NCBI RefSeq assembly: GCF_004011695.2
Contig: NC_082413.1
Coordinates: 682,001-746,000 of the forward strand
Direction: 5' to 3'
DNA: 64,000 nt
From: Ascochyta rabiei
Lineage: Eukaryota > Ascomycota > Dothideomycetes > Pleosporales > Didymellaceae
Below, in pieces: positions 35,806 to 45,180 of the stretch. The position numbers and the translations under genes are program-made. The number at the start of each line of letters is the position of its first letter. Position 1 is the first letter of the stretch. Under the pieces are notes generated by a model, which was not told the DNA's origin, did no database searches, and saw nothing but the letters and a program-made list of their open reading frames with translations.

Positions 35806-36443
35806 CTATTTCCTAACATCACCTGGGCTGAAACCGGGAACATATTCTTCAGATGCTGCCGCTCCTTCGGGCGCAGTCTGAGCCTGAGGAGCCTCAATTT
35901 CTTGACGCTTGCTCCAACGAGCATCGCGGAAGAATTGAAGTTGCCCTCACGCGCAGGGTTGGCGACGAGGTAGCTGCCGTTATCGAGATTTCTATACCAA
36001 ATGACGCACGTCTTGCCAATGCCTACCCAGGTGTCCTGCTGGAAGTTCTCGTTGGTGTATTGCCACCTTCCACCTGAATTTCGGATAGCATTGTATATGT
36101 TCTGGTAAACGCTGCGAGATTTAATCTCACCAAGACCGTATGCGATTGCGACGATGTTGATGTTTGACACGCCAGACATCTGTTCGTATCCAGGTACCAC
36201 TTGAGTGTAAGGCTGGGCACTGGCTGGGCCCGGGTTGATGGTAAAGCTGCCTGTGCCACCTGCAACAACAAAGGTGCGCAGCTCCTTTCCGTAAATATAG
36301 AGCATGGAGCTACTCTTCTGGTTGCCTGGCCATGGGTCACCGTTGGCCCAGCCTACAATATTATTTGTGTCAATGACAAGCTGCGATCCACGTGCCACGT
36401 TCATCTTGGCGTACGAGGTGATATCCTGGTCCGCATAAAACAT
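35806..36443 (-). CDS. Uncharacterised protein, probably interrupted by a frameshift
   Basis: The first frame opens at an ATG at 36443, reads MFYADQDITSYAKMNVARGS and continues coding-like (VGWANGDPWPGNQKSSSMLY, then NFQQDTWVGIGKTCVIWYR) to about 35940. After that it turns into basic, Leu/Arg-rich nonsense ending at 35625. A second minus-strand frame, open after a TGA at 35948-35946, has protein-like composition (SKRQEIEAPQAQTAPEG, ending GFSPGDVRK) and stops at 35806. The two are one base out of register and no intron with GT...AG fits, so a one-base deletion between roughly 35930 and 35946 is the simplest reading. The ATG is only 21 bases after the stop of the gene upstream, in the same frame, with no room for a promoter. 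I recognise no domain and no signal peptide. Confidence 0.5.
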
Positions 36444-36464
36444 GCTCAGAATAGTAAGAGCAGG

Positions 36465-39400
36465 TTAGGCAATGATGGCGTTGTGAAGTGGATCGGTCGA
36501 TGGGGACGGATTGTTTGTCTGTGTTGGCCAGCCATTCTTGAGCCAACAGTTGACGCCATCGGCACGTCTCGGTCCCCAAACAACACCGACGCAAGTGGAG
36601 ACAGTGCCACACCAGTTGATACAATCGCCGAAAGAGTTGCGCTTTCCCCGAGTGATATCAGCGCCAGGTGTGTCTTTGCCGCAGGTAATGGTGTAGTCGT
36701 TCTTGTTAGAGCCGGTGTCAGTGAATGTCTTGCCGTCCGCATCAGGACACTGGAGCGAAGTGGGGGTAGGCGTTGGTGTAGTTGTGGGTGTTGTCGATGT
36801 TGCAGCAATGGTCGATGAGGTAGCGACGGGCTCTTCTGGGCGTGTGCGACCAACGCACCCTTTAGCAAGCGCAGGAAACTTCCACCCTTTCAGCTTCCAT
36901 CCTGGCGAACTGGGAGCGTCAATGCGGAGCCCGTTGGTCATAGCAATGTCCCAAGCGATACCCTGGCAGTCGTCACCGCCCAATTGGGTCTTGGATGTCC
37001 CGACGTCGAATTCGAGCTTGGCTTCGGCAGTGATAGCAGGAATGTCAGTTAGGTTAACAGCTTTCTCAAACTTGCCATCTAAGATATTGATGCCAAAGCT
37101 CAAGGTGACGGGGAGACCAAGGGCGGCTTTAGCAGAGAGCGAACCGTGTGCGTCGAATTTTGTGGTGACCTCCGGAGTCCATCCAGACTGGGATGACTTG
37201 GACTGATCAACGAAGTCGAGAGTGGCTTCGAAAGCAGGCTAGTTCAGACTTGCTCCTGTGAGCAACTGACCTTCTGCTTCAATACTGAATGTTGCTTGCG
37301 CGCCGAGATTCATGCGCGGGCCAAAGGAGACGATCTTAGGAATCTTCCACCCAAGCAGTCCTTTCACGAACAGATCCTTTCGAAGAGTCTTTTCGTATGA
37401 CGTGAAAGCATTGAGCGCCAAGAAATCACCAACGTACATGTTACCGTGAACACCTACCTGGGCCTTCTTCAGACCTGAGAGTGGCGTAGTGCTAATGGAA
37501 CCGGTGGCTACAAATTTGCCCTTGTCACCATAGTCAATGCAGTACAAATCCACCCCTGGCTCCGCATCGAGCTCTCCTGGGAGAAGCTTTAGCTCTAAAG
37601 CAACTTTGGCAAGGTTGACCTTGGAGACCTTCCACTTTTTATCCTCTCTCTCGGGGCGGTAGTCGTAGAACTTGGAGCCAGTGGTACCTTCCCAAGGGGT
37701 CTTCTGTGAGAGAGCTGTACCTGACCCGAGATCAATAGGAAGAGAGAGTGAGTTGCTGTAGTTTCCAGTGGCGACAAACACGACGAGCTTGGCAGCATTG
37801 ACAGCCAGGGCGACACCAACTTTGACAGTGGTCTTGACCACTGCGACACCAACCTGCGCAGCAGTTTTCGCAACCTGAACCACAGTCTGTGCGACCTGCT
37901 TTACAACAGCGACAGCGGCTTTGGCGACGACCTGAACGACCTTCTGAGCAATATTCTTGAAAGCTTTGCTCAACCAACCTCTCTTCAAGAGGCCACGCTT
38001 GACACCAACATCAGTGTTTTCTGAAGCATCCGCGCCGGCCGATGCTAAGACGTGATTTTCTTCGTCACCGGTTCCAGCGTAGAATCCGAGCTTCTCATCA
38101 AGCGATTTGTCAAATGACGTTCCACATGCAACAGCTGGAAGGTCATCAAGGAAAGGAGAGTTGGGCTTGCCACAGCTCGACCCTTCTTCATCAGCAGATG
38201 GTGAAGTGCTATTGCCAGTGCTGTTGCGCTGTTCGATTTTTCCGAAGTCGATGTCCATCTCGTTGTATATATCAGCAAATTCAACGGCTGCACCAGAAGC
38301 GCTGAAGATGTTGGTATTCATGTTGAAAGTGGCGGATCGAGCAAGCCAAAACGAGTTTTGATCACCATTACCGCAACTCGTTACACTTGTGACGAAGAGA
38401 AGAGGTACCTTGGCTGGCCATGTATCGGCGGCGTGACTGAACGCAAGGAGGTTGTCGAACTTGGCCTGGAGGCTACCACTGGCACAATTGACATTCTTGA
38501 TATATACCGAGTGGTCCAAAACGATGGAGGGATATTTGTAGTCGACTGTGATACGAACTGTGACGGCACCAGAGTCTTCATCCTTCATCGCGTCAGCGTT
38601 ACCGCCGAACCAGATCTCCGATACCGGTTCAGGCGTCAAGACACCCAAACCGCCCATGTCAATACCGGAGGCGAAATCAGACCAAGTGTGGCCAAAGGAG
38701 GACTTGGAAGCGTCATGTTTTCGGCCATTATGGACTCGGTCGCGCCTGCCTCCAGTTCTTTGTTGACTACGGTTGGGAAAGTGAACACATCTTTCGCAGC
38801 TTTCCTGACGATGGCACCCCACACATGTGCTGCAGCACCGCTCTTGTTGACTTCATTCTTCAGATAGCACGATGATGCAACGTAGAAGACCCCCTGGCAG
38901 GCATCGTTCTTCTCGCAGGCTTCAAGACACGAGTCGAAGGAGGCTGTCTCGAGAGACTTGAAGTCGCCGCCCCAATAATCAATACCGCAGGTAATCTCAT
39001 AGGTACCACCAGAGGAAATGGAAGGAGTCTTGCCGTTGCTAGAAGGGCATGTGATCGGGGTGGCTTTAGGGGTTTCGGTTTTGGTATCAGTTTTCTCATC
39101 GGTCTTGGTGTCAGGTGTGTTACCAGCGCTGTCAGTTCCAGATGCGACCAGCTTGGCCGACCAGACATGTCCGGCAGCGCCACCGTCGTTGAGTGTGTTC
39201 TTTTTGTAGCACGTTCCCCACACATAGCTAACATCAATGCAGCCCTCTGTTGCGGCACAGTCTTCGATGCAGGCTGCGAAAGTATCTTTGTTAGAAGATC
39301 CCATGTCTCCACCACTAAACGCGTTCGTTAGTATACTCCTTAAGTGATGCGTGACATATACGTACTAGTGGTCGAAGCCACATTCAACCATGAACATGCC

Positions 39401-39943
39401 TTTTTTAGAGATGTACTTGACTCCATCGCTGGCTTTGTCCTGACAAGTAACATCTTGAGTGGCAGTCTTGGTGTCCGTGTTCTCAGTATCCGTGCTGCTG
39501 CCGCCAGTCGAGGCCGTGACCTTCTTGCGTGCGGTCCAGACAGATGCCTTGTCGACATCAGTGGTAAGCTTGTTCTTCTTGTAGCAAGAATTAGGCCAAA
39601 CTAAAGAGATATTAATGTATCCTTGGGTAGTATCGCAATCACTGATACCCTCTTCGAATGAAGCAGGCGCAGAGGCACTCATGTCGCCACCATTATGTCA
39701 AGTTTGTTTGCTGAACAATGAGCAGCTCTTTGACACTCACGCATAGTCCTTGCCACAGAGAGTCTCCCGTTCTGCGTTCTTTGCGATAAAGATCTGGCCA
39801 TTGCTAGCATTGTCCCAGCAAGACAGTGCAGCTGTGGCACGTTTGGCTAAATATGAGCTCTCAGACGACGATGCAGGAGCTGCTAGAGAGCGTGCGGTCA
39901 AAAGACCCAAAACGAGCGTGGGATTTAAAAGAAAGGACGCCAT
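36465..39943 (-). CDS. Secreted protein with repeated PAN-like Cys modules and an amphipathic repeat; broken by an in-frame TAG
   Basis: Minus strand. Exon 1 is 39943-39741 and starts with a signal peptide (MASFLLNPTLVLGLLTARSL). Exon 2 starts at 39692 or 39677 and ends at 39366, exon 3 is 39314-38666, exon 4 starts at 38615. Cys modules of PAN/apple-like pattern (CGxDxxGGD ... SFxxCIxxC ... CYxKN) occur three times at the start and once at the end near 36480-36740. Between them is a large domain resembling the paired DUF7029/DUF7223 regions of fungal secreted proteins, holding dibasic sites (KRGLLKRG near 37990) and an Ala/Val/Lys amphipathic repeat. A TAG at 37241-37239 interrupts the frame, which stays open on both sides to the TAA at 36467-36465. 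The third intron (donor GTATTG) is inferred from phase only. Whether the gene still makes a full product is unknown. Confidence 0.6.
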
Positions 39944-41811
39944 CGTGAGCGATGACAAAAAAGCAAAGATAAAGAGTGACGCAAGCAAAATGCTCTGTAG
40001 GTGGAAGGCCGGACAAATGTTACCGCAGGAATGTCTTGTTTGTCCAAACAGCTCTACACCTACACTTTATACTCATGTTTACTGGGACTGCTCAAGTCCG
40101 GTCCAGAGTTGCAATTCCCACATTGGGTACATTTTCCTGGGCAGAACAGACGGGGCTCCTGACGTTCAGCTGAGAAGTGGTGGTAGTGGTAAGGCTAGAG
40201 TAACATGACAGCCCACATGACTATAGTCTGCCGTAGTCGCGCAGTCTTCGGTCTTGGTATTAAGAAAATTTCACATAGAGCGGCCTGGCTCTCATATCGC
40301 AGAGCAAACCAGACATAGTGACTGTTTATTTTCAGCCTTTGCATGAATGTCTGGAGGTATTTAGCAGATCCTATGCAAGTGCAATATCTCGTAGCCTCTC
40401 AAATGTGGACACTCTTATAGATCAGTGGACGATCAACAGCGACTACCCCCCAAGATTATAGGGGACGCGCGCTTGTATCCTAATCTGCCCGTGCCGATCC
40501 GTTTACGGAAGACAATTTGGTGGCGATTCTCACAATAAGCCATTCAAAAAAATTGTCTGGGAAATTCTAGACCTAGAACCCAAGCCTTTGACCATTGCGT
40601 CGTTCGCGTTCGACAGCGGGCGAGAGGCAGTGGAAGTGGAGTGTCGGAGATCATCAAGTGCACAGGCCAGGTGCGAGTCCGAGCTGCACTGTCCCAATTC
40701 GGCCTCGTCTGTTCATTTACCACAATAGGGTTCGCATATGAATTCCCACTGCCTTTAAGACCAGCAAGGCTGCTGCGACGATCTATACCTCTCCTAGATG
40801 AGCACATTAGTCAGAGCCACCATGCAGAATACGGTGCGATTATCGAGCGCACTGACGGGCCCTGGCACTTGCATCAATCTGCTCGTAAAGACCTGTGACT
40901 CGCGCATTTTGCCAAGCCTTCTGAAAGCTTACATGCGGACTCGCCTGCCTGAATGGAGTACCGTATGGGGACAAGCTGAATAGGAACATTCGTCTGTGCT
41001 CTCCGCCCCGGACTATCTGTCCGCTCCCTGCTCTAGCTTCCGTAGACCTCAAGGCTCAGGTTCTGGATCGTGGACCACAAAACGAGGCGGATTTCCTCAG
41101 GCAGCCCAAGAATGAAGAAGCAAACGCCCTGTGTAGTGCACAAGCTTGTTCCTGGAGGTCCAATTCTGCACGTTCCCATGTCCACGAGAGAGCTGAAAAC
41201 CACAACGTTTGAGGCAGGATCGACATCACATCCACATGAGGTTGATCTCCTATTTAAGTGTAGCGCTTAAGCTATACGTAAGCCTAGATTACCTAAATAG
41301 ACTTTATCTTTTTTCTAATAAAGGCTCACTAAATAATTGTTTACTACTTAGTAATATTACTTAAATTTTAATAGGTTGTTTATGTGTTAGGCTATTAGCC
41401 ACTGGCATGTGGCAGCGTCCACCTCTGACCTGGTATTGGCAATAAATACTGTGCTGGCCACGTGCTCACTATCTAAGTGAGCATTGATACCTTTTCGGCA
41501 TGCTTGGCACGGTGAGCAGAGCCGTGTCCTGACATTATGTATATATATTAAGGATCTAGGCCTGCTAAGCTTTCGCTAGTCTAGGTTCAGGGATGAAGAA
41601 AAGCTTGTCTAAACAATCCCTACTGTTTACTCTTTTCTTTAAAAATTCACAGTTATCTACATCAGAACTCAGTAATTCTGATTTTCTTAAAATTTGTTTA
41701 TATAGAAACAATATGCCTTTGTAAAATCGGGGACGCTGCAAGCGCGTCGCAAGCTTGTGTTATGTTACCAAGTCGAACTATAGCTACATTTTAAGTCCTA
41801 CTACCACGCCA
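39944..41811. other. 1.9 kb spacer with an AT-rich island
   Basis: The right part (about 41270-41400 and 41520-41720) is AT-rich and TA-rich, unlike the GC-balanced neighbours. It holds a perfect 8-bp hairpin, TGCTCACT/AGTGAGCA with a 5-nt loop, at 41463-41483. It could be the remnant of a mutated repeat. I found no open frame with motifs. Confidence 0.4.
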
Positions 41812-43391
41812 CTATTTCAGTGGCATAAGCGGCTTCAAAGGACAGTTGTTCTTAGGGTAAACTCGATAATTTGCCAACATGCCTTTAGTAAGATGACTTT
41901 GTACATGGCAGATGACTTGCCATTGGCCCTCGCCAACGGCTTGCGAGTACAGAGTTTTGCCTACGCCGTCGTTTATGCTTTCAGCATATTGGTGGTACTT
42001 CTGGAAGTCTATGCCATTGCCATGCAAGTGGAAACTATGTGATGGGAAGAAAGGCGGTTAGCTCTTGTCTCTTCTACGCGCATATATCCATGTGTATACA
42101 GAGGAGAAAGAGAAGAGGTAGTGGAAAGAAGGGGTAGATATAGAACTTACACATGGCTAGCCGATCCGTAGGCGTACGCCCCCCAGATTACCTTTTCGGA
42201 AAATTAGTATGATGAAGCAACAACAGGGCTTAGTAATCAGGTATATACATACGTTATCGTCGACACACATTTCAAACGTCGGGGTATTCGCAAAAACGTA
42301 TCCGTTGATGGTGAAGAAAGTCGGCGCACCACTGAATTGTCCCCCGCTCTCAAAATTTGTCAATTGCGGCTCCCATACCGTCTCGTTGCCGCTAGGTAGG
42401 CCTGTTGTGTGAAGCTGAGGCATGGTGTACTGTGCAGAGGAGTTGCCATCCTGGAGCCGCGCTTTGTTCGCGCTAGAAAGAAAAGATTGGTCCTCCTCGT
42501 AGGTGTTGAAAAGAATAGGGAATTCGCGGTACGACGCCATTGTTTCGTTCATTTTGCCGCTAGCATAGATAATGGTAGGGCCAATGAGGCCTGCATTAGC
42601 GTCTTGTTGGAGGGAGACGTATGAGTGGTATGAGTGGATCTGGTATTTAAAGTTAGATATTTGAGGAAGAATATGCGGGGAAACACGTTCTGAACATACT
42701 TTTGCTGGAAGCCCTCCAGTCGGTCCCGCCTGATTGTTCACCATCCACTTGTACACGATGCAATCTTCCGGTCCCAGCATCGGCGGTCCGTAGTTTGCTA
42801 TTGGCAGCGTGACATTGACTCCAGGCATAGTGTTATTCGGATAGTCTGAGCCCTCGTACGGCTTCGTGTATGCGAGTCCCATGGAATGCATAGTCGCGTA
42901 GTGATGCTTCAATCTATTAACGAATAGAATCTCAATCAAATCTCCTACTTCAGCACGAATAGTGGGTCCCTGAGTGCCTTGGAACTCAGGCTGGGGCGCG
43001 ATCTCGCTGAATGATGCGTCGGTGTATCCGCGATACAGTGCTTTGAGCCATTTGGTACCGTACTGCGTGTATCCCGAGTACTGGGCTCTTGCGGAGAGAT
43101 TGAAAGGGACCTTGATTATGCTTATTAGTATAAAACAATATCGAACCATAGCAAGCCGTTGTAACGTACACCTAGCCAATTATCCCATCCTGTAGGCGCG
43201 TAATCCCACTCAACCTCCTCGGCAGCAATGTAGTACCTCCTCACATTGCCGCTAAAGTGGAAGTTCGACGGAGTAGAAGACGGCAGCTTGCCATCCAATT
43301 GCGCACTGCATACTTGCAACGAGCCCCCGCTCGGAGTGGCAGATACCACGCTAGCAAAAAGGGTTAGAAGGATGGAAAGATAGCCAGCCAT
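41812..43391 (-). CDS. Two-domain multicopper oxidase-like protein with degenerate trinuclear site, 427 aa
   Basis: Five exons on the minus strand: 43391-43170, 43110-42700, 42639-42253, 42191-42151 and 42034-41812. Introns are 59, 60, 61 and 116 nt, with donors GTACGT, GTATGT, GTATGT and GTAAGT; all keep phase. A signal peptide (MAGYLSILLTLFASVVSA) begins the protein. Two cupredoxin domains follow, of the ceruloplasmin-like kind. In domain 1 the two usual His pairs read MHSMG near residue 147 and YHSY near 216, so one His of each is lost. In domain 2, HVFHLHG near 353 is intact, while the usual HCH reads ICH near 396; the rest of that motif (C-H-V-x-x-H-x4-M) is intact. The type 1 copper site therefore looks complete, but three of eight trinuclear ligands are missing. 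Secreted, with several N-glycosylation sites. Confidence 0.85.
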
Positions 43392-45180
43392 ACTGTATGC
43401 ACTCGGTAAAGTAATACCGCTCTAGATAGAAACGTGAATAAACTCCGTGGGTGAAGTGGGGTTGAGCAAGTTATTGAGCAGGTTTCTTTCTAGTCTTTAT
43501 ATAAAGACCGCGTACATTGCAGTAGTAGTACGCTGGTAGTCGCTCCGTGTGATGCAATAACCTCTTGCATTTAGTGTGGTTCTTTTCTCTCTTGCTGACT
43601 GACCCGAAGGATATTGCAGTTGTTAGTCGAGCTATTGGAATATCTTTTTGGCCTCATTCCGGATGTTGCCCACTGACTGTCATTTGCGAGTCATCGAGTT
43701 TGGAGTTTAGCACGGTGTGCTAGTATCTTGCACCAACTCTAGGGCTTCGAAGTAAGTACTGTGTTAAGTAAGGCGCAAAAGAAAGAGACGCATTAAGAGT
43801 TCAAGCGTAGTGTGCTAGGTTGTCGCATGACGCAAGGCCGATGCCAATGCTTCCGACTAGTACCGCGGACATTTCATAGGCCAAAGCTTCTTTGTTGAAC
43901 GGTTCTTGATTCGACGTCATCGCCAATCTGGTAGTACTTTGCGTGCAGCGAGGCCGGCATAATTGCACACATCGCATCAGAAGCAAGTCAGAGATGCCCT
44001 ATTGGTTTAATGTTCAAACGCAATCACTTAGGAATGCCAACGAAGTTACACACCCGTAAACATGACCAGGATACATTAGACACCACACTTCGTTCATGGA
44101 CGGAAGCTTGATAGCATGGCAATAGTTCGTAGCTATGGTACGAGTACAACCACGTAATCGTCCATCTGGCCCCGGTCCACCAGCAGACTACCTGGTTCAC
44201 TCGGTCATAGGAAAAGATCAGGTAGTTTTAGCGCAAACATCGAAGTATCTGTCTTGATGCTGCTGATTGTGGCCCCTGGATGTACAAGTTTTTCATTCAA
44301 CGGAGTTGGCTAGTAAAATGCCCGGATACACACGAAAATGATACGTACTAAACGCGGTACCAGACGGATGCGAGCAATCGCGTATGCATGTAGATCTTTG
44401 GAATAGAGTAGGGCGTCCCGGATACGCCCGTGTGTTTGCTATTGTAAAAACCCTCGTACTTCCCTCTATCCTAGACTATCCCGTTTCTTTCCTTCTCTTG
44501 TAGCCACAAGTTGCAGTTAAGATGCTACTAGCTATTCGTCAGCCCGGCATCGCTAAATCAAGGAGGGATGTCATGGCGCTGGCTGCGCAATCGCTGAAAT
44601 TCCTGCGCGAACGCGTCCCGTCGTAAGCTCTTCGAGCTAAGTGCTTATCTTGACGTATTCCATCATCAAATGGGCCACCCCAGTAACCGGGCCACCCCAC
44701 CAAAGTCGACGCAATTTGTCGCACGTCAATAACCATGACACTACCGCAACGCTCTCTTTCGCCTCAAAGGCAAGGTAGATGTAAATTTGCTATTTAAGCG
44801 CTTCAATCAAAGCAGATACAAAGTTAGTGTTTAGCGTCGCGGGTATATTCTGTCCCTTGTACGACTCTTCAACGCCGGCTTTAAGGTATCCATAAACACG
44901 AGAGTACGTCACGTAACCGAAAGCTATTTACTGAAGAACAGTACGAGAGAGCGTCGTCATGGAGGTGTGTATATGTCACTGGGTAGACATGGATATGACT
45001 AATCTAAGAGTTTATTCCTTCTATCTCCGTGGTCTTACCGACATAATGCATTCGCCCGTTTATCCATTGGGGCTGGTATACTGCATGTAATACCGTAGTG
45101 TGTGGTACTGTTCACACCTTCATCCCGTCCTGCTTTGATCGAGATCGATTCATCCAAATGCGTTGCATGCAATACGCTAT
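43392..45180. other. 1.8 kb spacer upstream of the oxidase gene
   Basis: Both flanking genes are on the minus strand. It contains the oxidase promoter and the BLM10 3' flank. Around 44669-44702 the phrase GGGCCACCCC occurs twice. No gene, tRNA or mobile element was recognised. Confidence 0.4.
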
